A stretch of DNA of 64,000 nucleotides from Simmondsia chinensis (GCA_018398585.1 JAGTTD010000011.1:17537346-17601345), one strand, 5' to 3'. Counted from the first letter of the stretch, positions 24,633-37,139 are shown. The notes: generated by a model not told the origin, from the sequence alone. Program-made: numbers and translations.

Positions 24633-25029
24633 AACGTCCACTCTCTCTATGCCCTTCTCTCTCCTCATTTAATGCAAATGGACAACTTTTTGACTTTTTG
24701 TCAACTATGTTGCTTTTCATTCTATCCATCCCTTCTCTTCCCGCCCGTTTGTCTTCCTTCTCTCATCTCTCATTCTCTCTTCGTTTTTCTTCTTCTCTCA
24801 TTTTGGAATCCCCGAGCTCCATTCTCAGCGTCTTGCGTGTTTCCTTGTCCTACTTGGGCCCTCAGAAGAAGAAGAAGAAGACGTTGTAAGAACGGGTTTG
24901 AAGCTTTGTGGCATTGCGGTAGGTCCAAGGCTGAGTCATTACACATTTCACGGTTGTCAGATCAGACATTGAAGGTAAAATTATCATTTCATGAATTTTT
25001 CGTTAATGGATCTTTGTCATTTGGTGTTA

Positions 25030-28000
25030 GTGTGTTACAAGTCATTTATGGTGTATGATCAATCATACATCATGTATAATTAGTATAAATAGTGTATTAT
25101 CATTTTCTTATGGTGTGTTTCAACTCATTAATGGTGTATGATTAATCATACACCGTGTATGATTAGTTTTAATGGTGTGAAATCATTTTCTCTTGGTGTG
25201 TTTCAAGTAATGAGTGGTGTATGATCAATCATACACCGTGTATGATGGGTTTAAATGGTGTATTATCAAGGTATATTAGTTTGTGTTAAGTCATTAATAG
25301 TGTATTATTAATCGTATACCGTGTACAATTTGTTTAAATGGTGTAATATCATTTGTTGTTGGTTGTTTCAAGTCATTAATGGCGTATGATCAATCATACA
25401 CGGTTATAATTGGCTTAAATGGTGTAATATCAAGTTGTGTTGGTGTGTTTTAAGTCATTAGTGGTGTATGATTGATCATACACCGTGTATGATGGGTTTA
25501 AATGGTGTGCAATCATTTTCCCTTGGTGTATTTCAAGTAATTAGTGGTGTAACACCGATCATACATAGTGTATAATTGGTGTAAATGGTGTAATATCATT
25601 TTTTGTTGGTTGTTTGAAGTAATTAATGGTGTATGATCAATCATAAATCGTGTACGATTGGTTTAAATGGTGTAATATCATAAATTGTTGGTTGTTTGAA
25701 GTCATTAATGGTTTTAACCCAAATCATACACGGTGTATGATTGGTTTAAATGATGTAATACCATGTTGTGTTAGTGTATGTTAAGTCATTAATGGTGTAT
25801 GATCAATCATACACTATGTATGATGGGTTTAAATGGCGTGAAATCATTTTATCTTGCAGTGTTTCATGTAGTTAGTGGTGTATGATTAATCACACACCCT
25901 GCATGACGGCTTTAAATTGTGTGAAATTATTTTGTGTTGGTGTGTTTGTAGTAGCTAGTGGTGTGTGATTAATCATACACCGTGTATGATTGGTTTTAAG
26001 GGTGTAAAATCAACTTGTTTTAATGTGTTTTAATAGTGGTGTATGATCAATCATACACCGTGTATGATAGGTTTTAATGGTGTCGAATGAACTTGTTTTA
26101 GTGTCTTTCAAGTAATTAATGGTGTATGATCAATCATACACAGTGTATTGATAGGTTTTAATGGTGTAAATCAACTAGTTTTAGTGTCTTTCAAGTCATT
26201 AGTGGTGTTCGATTAATCATGCACTGTGTATGAAGGGTTCAAAGGGTGTAAAATCAACTTTTTTTTTTACGTGTTTTAAGTAAATAGTGATGTATGATCA
26301 ATCATACACTGCGTATGATCGGTCTAAATAGTGTGAAATTAACTTATTTTAGTGTGTTTTAAATAAATAGTGGTGTATGATCGATGATACACCATGTATG
26401 ATAGGTTTTAAGGGTGTAAAATCAATATGTTTTAATGTCTTTTAAGTAAATAGTGGCGTATAATCAATCATACACCATGTATTGACAGGTTTTATTGGTG
26501 TAAATCAACTCGTTTTAGTGTCTTTCAAGTCATTAGTGGTGTAAGATCAATCATACACCATGTATGATTGGTTTAAATAGTACGAAAATAACTTGTTTTA
26601 TTGTGTTTTAAGCAATTAGTGGTGTATGATCAATCATACACCATGTATGATCGGTTTTAAGAGTGTAAAATCAACTTGTTTTAATGTGTTTTAAGTAAAT
26701 AGTGATGTATGATCAATCATACACTGTGTATGATTGGTCCAAATGGTGTAAAATCAACTTATTTTAGTGTGTTTTAAGAAAATAGTGGTGTATGATCAAT
26801 CAGACACCGTGTATGATAGGTTTTAATCGTGTGAAATCAACTTATTTTAGTACGTTTTATGTAAGTAGTGGTGTATGATCAATCATACACTGTGTTTGAT
26901 AGGTTTTAATGGTATAAATTCAACTTGTTTTAGTGTCTTCCAAGAAAATAGTGGTGCATGATCAATCATACGAGGTGTATGATAGGTTTTAATGGTGTAA
27001 ATTCGACTTGTTTTAGTGTCTTTCAAGAAAATAGTGGTGTATGATCAATCATACACCGTGTGTGATTGGTCTAAATGGTGTGAAATCACGTTGTATTAGT
27101 GTGTTTTAAGTAATTAGTGGTGTTTGGTTAATCATACACCATGTATGATGGGCTTAAAGGGTGTAAAATTAACTTGTTTTAACCTATTTTAAGTCATTAG
27201 TGGTGTATGATCAGTCATGCATAGTGTATGATAGGTTTTAAATGTGTAAAATCAACTTGTTTTAATGTGTTTTAAGTAAATAGTGGTGTATAATCAATCA
27301 TACACCATGTATGATTGGTTTATATGGTGTTATATCATTTCCTCTTGGTGTGTTTGAGGTCATTAGTAGTTTATGATCACTCATACACGGTGTATGATTG
27401 GTTTTTACGGTGTAAAATAATTTTCTTTTGGTATGTTGTAAGTCATTAGTGGTGTATGAATGATCATACAGCGTGTGTGATTGATCATACACCGTGTATG
27501 ATTGGTCTAAATGGTGTGAAATCAACTTGTTTCAGTGTGTTTTAAGTAATTAGTGATGTTTGGTCCATCATACACAGTGTATGATGGGTTTAAAGGGTGT
27601 AAAATCAACCAGTTTTAATGCGTTTTAAGTAAATAATGAAGTATGATCAATCATACACCGTGTATGATAGGTTTTAATGGCGTAGATTGACCTTGTTTAG
27701 TGTCTTTCAAATCATTAATGGTGTTCAGTTAATCATACACCGTGTATGATGTGTTTAAAGGGTGTAAAATCAACTTGTTTTAACGTGTTTTAAGTAAATA
27801 GTGGTGTATGATCAATCATAAACCGTGTACAATAAGTTTTAACGGTGTAGAATGAACTTGTTTAGCATCTTTCAAGTAATTAATTGTGTTCGGTTAATCA
27901 TACACCGTGTATGATGTGTTTAAAGGGTGTAAAATCAACTTGTTTTGACGTGTTTTAAGTAAATAGTGGTGTATAATCAATCATACACCATGTATTGATA

Positions 28001-29420
28001 GGTTTTAATGGTGTAAATCAACTTGTTTTAGTGTCTTTCAAGTCATTATTGGTGTAAGATCAATCATACACCGTGTATGATTGGTCTAAATGGTGTGAAA
28101 ACAACTTGTTTTAATGTGTTTTAAGCAATTAGTTGTGTATGATCAATCATACACAGTGTATTGATAGATTTTAATGGTGTAAATCAACTTGTTTTAGTGT
28201 CTTTCAAATCATTGGTGGTGTAAATGATTGGTCTAAATGGTGTGAAAACAACTTGTTTAGTGTGTTTTAAGCAATTAGTGGTGTATGATCAATCATTCAC
28301 TGTGTATGATAGGTTTTTAGGGTGTAAAATCAACTTGTTTTAATGTGTTTTAAGTAAGTAGTGGTTCATGGTATGATTGGTCAAAATCATGTGAAATCAA
28401 CTTAATTTAGTGTGTTTTAAGAAAATAGTGGTGTATGATCAATCATACACCGTGTACGATAGGTTTTAAGTGTGTAAAATCAAGTTGTTTTAATGTGTTT
28501 TAAGAAAATAGTGGTGTATGATCAATCATACACCGTGTCTGGTACGTTTAAATGGCGTGAAATCAACTTGTTTTAGTGTGTTTTATGTAAATAGTGATGT
28601 ATGATCAATCATACACTGTGTTTGATAGGTTTTAATGGTGTAAATTCAGCTTGTTTTAGTGTCTTTCAAGAAAATAGTGGTGTATGATTGGTCTAAATGG
28701 TGTGAAATCATATTGTTCTAGTGTGTTTTAGGTAATTAGTAGTGTTTGGTTAATCATACATTGTTTATGATTGGTTTAAAGGGTGTAAAATTAACTTGTT
28801 TTAACGTCTTTTAAGTTATTAATGGTATATAATCAATCATACACCGTGTATGATTCGTTTGTATGGTGTTATATCATTTTCTCTTGGCGTGTTTTAAGTC
28901 ATTAGTGGTTTATGATCAATCATACACGGTGTATGATTGGTTTTTATGGTGTAAAATAAATTTCTTTTGGTATGTTGTAAGTCATTTGTGGTGTATGATT
29001 GATCATACATCGTGTATGATTGGTCTAAATGGTGTGAAATCGACTTGTTTTAGTATGTTTTAAGTAATTAGTGGTGTTTGGTCCATCATACACTGTGTGT
29101 GATAGGTTTTACCGGTGTAAAATGAACTTGTTTAGTGTCTTTCAAGTCATTAATGGTGTTCGATTAATCATACACAGTATATGATGTGTTTTAAAGGGTT
29201 TAAAATCAACTTGTTTTAACGTGTTTTAAGTAAATAGTGGTGTATGATCAATCGTACACCGTGTATTGATAGGTTTTAATGGTGTAAATCAACTTGTTTT
29301 AGTGTCTTTGAAGTCATTAGTGGGGTATGATTAATCATACACCATGTACGATTGGTTTAACTGCCGTTCTTTCATTTTATCTTAGTGTGTTTCATGTAAT
29401 TAGTGGTGTAATATCATGTT
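25030..29420 (+). repeat. 83-bp palindromic tandem array, left leader of mudrA (about 50 copies)
   Basis: Unit landmarks: AAGTAATTAGTG, then half-site GTGTATGAT, spacer CA, half-site ATCATACAC, then CGTGTATGAT, then TTTTAATGGTGTGAAATCAA and TTGTTTTAGTGTGTTTT. The three alternating half-sites allow two competing hairpins. Units are imperfect. The array lies between the MULE end and the transposase ATG, and the sequence just before the ATG (GTGTTCACAG) is a good splice acceptor, so it may be an intron of the 5' leader. Confidence 0.9.
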
Positions 29421-29442
29421 ATTTTCGTGTTCACAGTAATGG

Positions 29443-32400
29443 GTGATGTTGTTATTGCTTGTGTTGGGTACGGTGGACACTTTAGCAAGAGGGCATACTA
29501 TGTAGGTGGAAAGTTGGATTTTTGTTTTTGTGGATGAGAAGAATGACTTTGCTGGCTTGCAAAGGACTTTGGTGGAGTTGATGGGTGTTCAGGTGGATGC
29601 AGGTTCGAAGATGCAATTTCAATTTCTTACAGGCGTTCGGGACATGCCCTTGTATGATGCGAATAATGATAGGTCAGCTATGATTTGGATGGCACTGGCA
29701 AAAGAAGATAGGGTGAAGCATACCTTATTCGTTACTGTTGAGTCCACCGTTGATAGGAATCCTTACTTTGGTGAGCAATGGAGTCCTATTCAAACACCAC
29801 CAGATGGTGACGAGAACAATGATGGTTTGGACCCTGTGGTGCCCGATACTTTTGGTGGATGTATGAATGCCGGGATGGAAGAAGCAGCCCGTGGAGATGC
29901 ATCTGAACTTGATTTTGACTTACCTGTACCTACGGTGATGGCGATCGCGACAGCGACCGGTGAAGATTGGAAAAATTCCAATCAAAGTCTGTGGGACAAT
30001 TTGGATAATATAAATTTATCCCATGTGCAACCGACTGCAACCGACGCATCACCTAGACATGGGCACATTTCTTACCAGCAAAATATTTGCCCTGAAGACC
30101 CTCCTATTGTCGAACCTGCAGTGGAACCATGTGGAACCCAGCGTTCAACCGAATGTCCAACCCAACATCCAAGCTACTGTTGATCCTCATCATGATGATG
30201 ATGTTGGTTCCGGAGATGAGAGTAGCCAGATTGACAGGGTATATGGGCAGGGTAGGATGGTTGAGGTAATTGAGGTGAATCAAATATTTAAGTCAAAGAA
30301 GGATTTGTTGACTAACCTGGCAGTAATTGCACTGAGGGAAAAATTTGAATTCAGGAGCTTCAAGTCTAACAAATCCTTAACGGTTGTTCACTGTGTGTAA
30401 GAAGGTTGCACATAGAGGGTTCGGGCTATGTGTCTAGTAGATGGTGGGTATTGGATGGTTACGAAAGTTGAAAATAATCATACCCACCCTACCGATCTCA
30501 CCACTGTTAGACATAGGCAAGCAACCAGCTGGTTCGTCGAGGAATGTGTCCGTAAGAATATTATCAACCCCGGAAGAGTGTTCAAGCCACAGGATGTCAT
30601 AGATGACATTCATAGTCACTACGGTGTTGAGATCAGCTACAGTGTTGCTTAAAGGGTTAGAGAGTTTGCATATGACAATGTCAGATGGGGTTCCCCCGAA
30701 TAGTTATATGCGAACCTGCCTGCATATTTGCATGTTCTCCAACAAACCAACTTCGGTACTGTGTTTCATTTACAGACAGATGATGGAAGCAGATTTTAGT
30801 ACCTTTTCATTGCGTTCGATGCTTTAATTAAAGGATTCCGGTTTGGCCGTCCTGTTGTGAGCATTGATGCAACGCATCTGAAGGAAAAATACTGGAGTGT
30901 TCTGTTCATGGCTGTTTGTCACGATGCCAATCAACAAATTTTTCCGATTGCTTTCGATAGCGGTGATTCAGAGAATGACGCATCGTGGCATTGGTTCCTC
31001 AGCCAGTTGAAGGAAGGTATTAGGGAGCCTGTCGGCCATGTTATTGTATCTGATTGACATCGAAGCATCCAAAGAGCGGTGGAAGAAGTTTTCCCCAACG
31101 CATTCCATGGTTTGTGCATGTACCACTTGCTGAACAACATGAAGTCCAAATTTAAAAGTAAAACAAAGTAGTTGGATCAGCACTACTACAAAACAGCTAA
31201 AGCATACAGCCTTCAAGAGTTCCATACTTTGTTCTTCAGTTTGTTTTGTACCGCACCCGGAGCTAAAGAGTACTTGGAGACCGTGGGATTGGACAAGTGG
31301 ACTCGGTCCCACTCCCCTTGTTGTCGGTACAACATAATGACAACAAATATATCGGAATCGATGAATGCTGTTTTGGTTAAGGTGCGTGATTATCCCATTA
31401 CTGCTTTAATTGATGAGATTCGGCTAGTGTTGCAGAAGTAGTTTCATGATAGAAGAACCAAGGCTGAAGCTTGCGTCGGTACAATGTCCCCCCGACATCG
31501 AAAAAAATTACAAGACAGATTGAAACTATCAATGATGACAATAAGTTTTGTTCTATTTGTCATGTTCAATCCCGATTGCAACGCATGTTTATAGGGTTAT
31601 TATGTCCGTGTGTTATTAATTGTACATGGTGCAATATTAAGGATACTATTGTATGATTAATTATACACCGTGTATGATTGTTTTTGATTGTGTGAAATCA
31701 ACTTGTGTATGATTGCTTGACGTAAATGGTGGTGTATGTTTAATCATAAACCGTGTATCATTGATCATGATGGTGTGAAATCAATACCTCTTGGTGTATT
31801 TTATGTAATTAGTGGTGTATGATTAACCATACACCGTGTATGATGGGTTTAAATGGTGTAATATCATATTGTGTTGGCGTGTGAAATCAACTTGTGTGAG
31901 TGTGTTTTATGTAAATAGTGGTCTATGATCAATCATACACTTGTATGATTAGTTTTAATGGTGTAAAATTAACTTGTTTTAGTGTGTTTTAAGTCATGAG
32001 TGGTGCATGGTCAATCATACACTATGTATGATGCATGTAAAGGGTGTAAATTCAACTTGTTTTAGTGTGTTACAACTAAGTAGTGGTGTATGGTTAATCA
32101 TACACAGCGTATGATAGGTTTTAAGGGTGTAAAATCAACTTGTTTTAATGTGTTTTAAAAAAATAGTGGTGTATGATCAATCATACACCGTGTATGATAG
32201 GTTTTAATGGTGTCGAATGAACTTGTTTTAGTGTGTTTTAATGGTTTAAAATCAACCTGGTGTATGATCAATCATACACCGTGTATGATTGGTCTAAATG
32301 GTGTGAAATCAGCTTGTTTGAGTGTGTTACAACTAATTAGTGGTGTATGATTAATCATACACCGTGTATGATAGGTTTTAATGGTGTAAAATCAACTTGG

Positions 32401-33034
32401 TGTACTGTGTTTCAAGTACATTGTGGTGTATTATTAATCATTAGTAGTCCCTGCACTTTTAGACATGATAATTGCTGGTTTTGGTCATTTTTTTTGCATT
32501 GCCATTATTTATCGTGTGTGTCAATCTTTTATGCAATGTAGATTTCGCGAGCAGATGAGTATAACTTCGATGTCATTGATGGGGATAAGAATTTTTGGGT
32601 TGATCTGTCACTTTGGACATATACCTGTCGCAAGTTTCGGCTGGAACAGCTTCCATGTGAGCATGCGTTGGCGGTTGTAAGACACGGTCCTTATGGTCTG
32701 TACGAATTTTGCTGGCCATATTATTGAAGAGATTATTGGTACGAGTCATACAGAGGCTTCGTGTACCCGATGTTGCACATAAGTGATAGGTCTATCACTC
32801 ATCACATATCAAAAATGAATCTTCTTTCACCCGATGTTCGAACCTATTTCGGGAGGAGGAGGAAGAGGAGGATTCCTTCAGTTGGTGAGGAACGTGTACC
32901 ACAAAAGTGCAGTCGATGCAAGGAACACGGGCACAATCGATCAACGTGCAAAAATCCAATTGCTCTGCACTCAAGTGGAGAAGGCACGTCCACAAACACT
33001 ATCGATCATTCTTATCATGTCCCTCCTCTGAATT
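29443..33034 (+). pseudogene. mudrA-like: mudrA-type MULE transposase
   Basis: Encodes the DDE transposase that would cut and join the MULE ends. From ATG at 29443: an N-terminal domain (GDVVIACVGYGG, then WIFVFVDEK after a frameshift near 29515), an acidic linker, a MuDR DNA-binding region (VNQIFKSKKDLLTNLAVIA), then the MULE core with D in SIDATHLKEKYW (about 30866), D in HVIVSD (about 31052) and E in TTNISESMN (about 31355). An intron holding a repeat array interrupts it; past the acceptor at about 32540 follow a SWIM finger (CRKFRLEQLPCEHALAV) and a zinc knuckle (CSRCKEHGHNRSTC). Damage: frameshifts near 29515 and 30140, and in-frame stops near 30398, 30650, 31055, 31170, 31439 and 32727. 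Catalytic residues survive. Not functional. Confidence 0.9.
31625..32450 (+). repeat. 83-bp array inside the transposase intron (about 10 copies)
   Basis: Same unit and same orientation as the leader array. It separates the DDE core from the SWIM finger; GCAATGTAG at about 32532-32540 is a convincing acceptor before the next exon. The donor could not be fixed. Confidence 0.88.
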
Positions 33035-33411
33035 AACTTATGTTGATCTTTTTTTTTCAGTGTAATTGCTATTAATATCAGTGAAATTGTGTACTCTTAA
33101 TAGACGTGCATTATTAATGACAGTTGTGTATTATCCATAACACATTGACATTTATAAGGTTGGTTTAAATGGTGTAATTTCAACTTCTGTTTGTGTGTTT
33201 TAAGTATCTGATGGTGTATGATCTATCATACATGATGTATGACTACTTTAAATGGAGGAGAACTGGTTGGGGTAGTTGGGGGTCGAAAACTGAAAGTGCA
33301 GGGGTCATAATTGGCACCCAAGCAAGACATTTAATGACCTCAACTATCACTTACTTTATCCTACCCCTCCCCCACGGTTGTCTCCATGCATTTGCACCTT
33401 GTACGATTTTG

Positions 33412-33420
33412 CCTATAAAT
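33412..33420 (+). promoter_or_regulatory. TATA box ahead of the hairpin
   Basis: CCTATAAAT about 45 bp before the hairpin's left arm. A CATGCAT (RY-type) motif lies at about 33385-33391. The spacing would start a transcript just upstream of the hairpin. Confidence 0.55.
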
Positions 33421-33458
33421 GGAGGAGTTGACCATGAAGCCAAGCATCCACTTATCGG

Positions 33459-33690
33459 TCTCAACATTGTGTTGTCTGTGCCGCGCGGGTGGGTTCTTCA
33501 GTTCTGTACTACATCTTAGCCGTTGATTGTGGGTCACAAGCCAATGGCGAATATTGTAGGGTTGGATGAGAAGAGATTCGGTATTGTGACAAGAGTTTTT
33601 CTCTGGTTTGTGACCCATAATCAAAGGCTGAGATGTAGTACAGAACTGAGGAACCCACCCACGCTGCACATACAACACAACGTTGCATGT
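33459..33690 (+). ncRNA. Candidate hairpin RNA (MIRNA-like inverted duplication)
   Basis: The left arm (about 33462-33543) and right arm (about 33603-33687) are reverse complements over about 80 bp with around nine scattered differences, including a perfect 21-bp block CAGTTCTGTACTACATCT(C/T)AG-type core; the loop is about 60 nt. Mismatches are mainly transitions, which would be partly G-U pairs in RNA. It has a TATA box upstream and an AATAAA at about 33703. The right arm lies about 45 bp beyond the Argonaute stop codon of the adjacent fragment. Structure is directly seen; expression and processing are not known. Alternatives: a silent inverted duplication, or a foldback insertion. Confidence 0.6.
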
Positions 33691-33730
33691 CCCAAAAACC
33701 AAAATAAAATGGCTGAGGAACCGATTATCT

Positions 33731-33912
33731 TCAGCAGTAAAACATCACATCCTTGACATTCTCCTTGATCTGTGGAAGTGCCGGCACCTCTTGCTGCCTC
33801 TCAGCTGTCACTGGCCCACCACCGCCACTATTAGAACCACTTTCATTTGCATCCCCTTCAACATAGTAACGTGCTCGGAATGCTGCCAGATGCGCATAAC
33901 ATGCTGGTGGCA
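33731..33912 (-). pseudogene. Last exon of an Argonaute gene (AGO1/5/10 clade), captured fragment
   Basis: On the minus strand a splice acceptor (TTACAG) is followed by coding sequence beginning [20 protein letters not shown] and ending [12 protein letters not shown] and TGA. This is the extreme C-terminus of the PIWI domain of plant Argonautes, whose last exon starts at the same V-P-P position. The spacer between the blocks (G/S-rich) fits the AGO1/5/10 clade, perhaps AGO5-like. One conserved tyrosine is cysteine. No other Argonaute exon is present, so no protein with slicer activity can be made. Retained intron sequence shows capture at the DNA level. A plus-strand transcript from the hairpin promoter would be antisense to it. 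Confidence 0.85.
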
Positions 33913-33934
33913 CTGTAATTCCAAGCAAGTATCA

Positions 33935-35910
33935 TTAGTGGTGTGAAGTCAACTTGTATAGGTGTGTTTTAAGAAACTAGTAGTGTATGATCAATCACAC
34001 ACCGTGTATGATAGGTTTTAATGGTGTGAAATGAACTTGTATTAATGTGTTTCAAGTAATTAGTGGCGTGTGATCAATCATACATGGTGTACGATAAGTT
34101 TTAATGGTGTGAAATCAAATTGTGCAGGTGTTGAAGTAATGAGTGGTGTATGATCAATCATACATGGTGTATGATAAGTTTTAATGGTGTAAAATCAATT
34201 TGTGTAAGTGTGTTTGGAGTAATTAGTGGTGTATGATCAATCATACACCGTGTATGAAAGGTTTTAATGTTGTGAAATGAACTTGTATAGGTGTGTTTCA
34301 AGCAATTAGCGGTGTATGATAAGTCATACACGGTTTATGATCGGTTTAAATGGTGTGAAATCATTCTTTGTTGGGGTGTTTTATGTCATAAATGGTGTAT
34401 GATCAACCTTACACCATGTATGATTAGTTTAAATGGTGTGAGATCAACATGTGTAGGTGTGTTTCAAGTAATTAGTGGTGTATGATCAATCATACACCAT
34501 GTATGATAGGTTTTAATGGTGTGAAATGAACTTGTATAGGTGTGTTTCAAGTAATTAGTGGTGTATGATCAATCATACACGGTGTATGATAGGTTTTAAT
34601 GGTGTGAAATAAAATTGTGTAGGTGTTTTTGAAGTAATTAGTGGTGTATGATCAATCATACACGGCGTATGATAAGTTTTAATGGTGTAAAATCAAATTG
34701 TGTAAGTGTGTTTTAAGTAATTAGTGGTGTATGATCAATCATACGCCGTGTATGATGGGTTTTAAGGGTGCGAAATGAACTTGTATAGGTGTGTTTCAAG
34801 TAATTAGTGGTGTCTGATCAATCATATACGGTGCATGATAAGTTTGAATGGTGTAAAATCAATTTGTGTAAGTGTGTTTTAAGTAATTAGTGGTGTATGA
34901 TCAATCATACACTGCGTATAATGGGTTTTAAGGGTGTGAAATGAACTTGTACAGGTGTGTTTCAAGTAATTAGTGGTGTATGATCAATCATACACGGTGT
35001 ATGATAAGTTTTAATGGTATAAAATCAATTTGTGTAAGTGTGTTTTAAGTAATTAGTGGTGTATAATCAATCATACACCATGTATGATGGGTTTTAATGG
35101 TGTGAAATGAACTTGTATAGGTGTGTTTCAAGTAATTAGTGGTGCATGATCAATCATGCACTGTGTATGATAAGTTTTAATGGTGTAAAATCAATTTTTG
35201 TAAGTGTGTTTTAAGTAATTAGTGGTGTATGATCAATCATAAAACCGTGTATGATAGGTTTTAATGGTGTGAAATGAAGTTGTATAGGTGTGTTTCAAGT
35301 AATTAGTAGTATATAATCAGTCATACACTGTGTATGATTGGTTTAAATGGTGTGAAATCATTCTCTGTTGGTTTGTTTTATGTCATAAATGGTGTATGAT
35401 CAACCATACACCGTGTATGATTGGCTTAAATGGTGTGAGATCAACTTGTGTAGGTGTGTTTCAAGTAATTAGTGGTGTATGATCAATCATACACTGTGTA
35501 TGATAAGTTTTTATGGTATAAAATCAACTTGTGTTAGTGCGTTTTAAGTAACTAGTGCTGTATGATCCATCATACACCGTGTATGATTGATCATGCACCA
35601 CTAATTACTCCGTGTATGATAGGTTTTAATGGTGTACAATCAACTTGTGTTAGTGTGTTTTAAGTAATTTGTGCTGTATGATCAGTCATACATGATGTAT
35701 GATAGGTTTTAATGGTGTGAAATCAACTAGTCTAGGTGTGTTTCAAGTAATAAGTGGTGTATAATCGATCATACATCCTGTATGATTGGTTTAGACAGTG
35801 TGAAATCATTCGCTGTTGGTGTGTTTTAAGTCATAAGTGGTGTATGATCAATCACACACCTTGTATGATTGGTTTAAATGGTATTAAATCATTTTGCGCT
35901 GGTGTAATGA
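33935..35910 (+). repeat. 83-bp array downstream of mudrA (about 24 copies)
   Basis: Best-preserved block of the repeat, with very regular AAGTAATTAGTGG and half-site triplets. Around 35577-35615 a short piece is inverted, giving an extended palindrome. A lone diverged unit also occurs at about 33165-33255. Confidence 0.9.
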
Positions 35911-36346
35911 GATCATGATGCCCTGTCACGAATTGTAAATCTTCCAGTGAGCATCATGCCTTTATATTTGCTGTCATGTTAGGCCATGAATCTTATCTGG
36001 AACGAATAAATGAGTCCTAGTTTGAGCCATGGTAGGGATGATGAGATCTTTTGAGAAGGGAAAAGGGATGAGAGAAAGTGAAAGAATGAAAGCTGGCAAA
36101 GTAAAATCAGTTTTTTATTTTATTGGATAAAATACATTCATCCAATAATGAAGCTATTTACACTGGGTACAAATCTAAAGCAAGTATACCAAGTACAATA
36201 CTGAGTACATGTAATGGAACAAATATCTATAACAACCTCAACAAATTCACCAACCAATACATGTGAAAGTGATTATTTTCCATAGTATAATGAATACAAT
36301 ATAAATCCTATGGTAATATACAATAACATATACACATCACATAATT
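35911..36346. other. Spacer between the convergent MULE genes
   Basis: Marks where the repeat orientation changes: plus-oriented arrays end just before it and minus-oriented arrays begin after the Ulp1 exons. Would hold both 3' ends. I see no gene in it. Confidence 0.5.
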
Positions 36347-37139
36347 TTACTCACTTGTATACATTTTCATCTGTTTCTTTCTTCCATGACTGTACAAGTA
36401 TACATAGTTATTCATCCGCAACTTCTCCATCTGCTCTTGCGTGCATTGGGAGATGCTGAGGCCATTTGTAAGCAAAAATTTAATAAACTTCAAGACAAAC
36501 ATGCTACAATCTGACCTACAGTTCAATATAAAGCCGATGACACAATTGGATATTAGGCTTCATTGTAACATAATTACTAATTTTTTCCATTGAATAATAA
36601 ATAATATATAAGGGAATATATGTCATACCCCATTTGTTGTGGGCATGAATCCGGTTCGTAGGTGATTCGGAAAGGTTTGCCTTTGAATTCAGACAGCTCC
36701 TTCCTGATATCCCAAAAATCAACCTTCTCAAGAGCATATGGAAGTAATCTTGCGATTGGCTCCACATGCTCTAACCTTGATCCCTTTGCTGTTGCGGAGT
36801 ACAGAGAATCAAAAACCTCTATCCGCCATTCAGTAAAATGGATGGCAGTAAGGAACCAATGGTGATCAGTTTGATTGATGGGCATGTATACCCTGTCAAG
36901 GTCATGGCATCGTAACCCATATTTGTCGTCCCCTGCAAGAAACTTGATTATCAACGAATCCCAATCATGGAAAGCAGTTTAAATCTTTATTTCACTGTTT
37001 TACATGCCAAGGAAAATGGATCGAAACAAAGAAGCAAGCATTTTGTTTGAACATGTTGCCCTCATATCAAAATTATCTGGCAATACGTGTTTCTTCTGCA
37101 TAATATAATATACTCTGACGTCCATTTCCTACAAAAGGA

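Larger units (their letters stand above)
33255..33940. other. Non-repeat cassette inserted in the MULE array
   Basis: About 685 bp with none of the 83-bp repeat, bounded by partial repeat units on both sides (GTATGACTACTTTAAATGG on the left; ATCATTAGTGGTGTGAAG on the right). It holds a promoter-like segment, a hairpin and an Argonaute last exon. This is what a Pack-MULE type capture of host sequence looks like, although the capture event itself is inferred. Confidence 0.7.

Noticed and set aside
24547..25058. Small coding genes at the left MULE end
   Set aside because: CT-rich leader and poly(C) read on both strands; no domain or conserved start.
28863..29063. Short frames rich in VYDQSYTVYD within the arrays
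   Set aside because: They are translations of the 83-bp repeat and recur in every array on both strands.
25030..29420. CRISPR array
   Set aside because: Eukaryotic context, spacers are not unique, whole 83-bp unit repeats.
33193..33756. Two protein-coding frames with shared PTLHIQHN-like ends
   Set aside because: They come from the two arms of the inverted repeat, read on either strand.
33731..33912. Functional Argonaute gene
   Set aside because: Only the last exon is present; PAZ, MID and the catalytic part of PIWI are absent.
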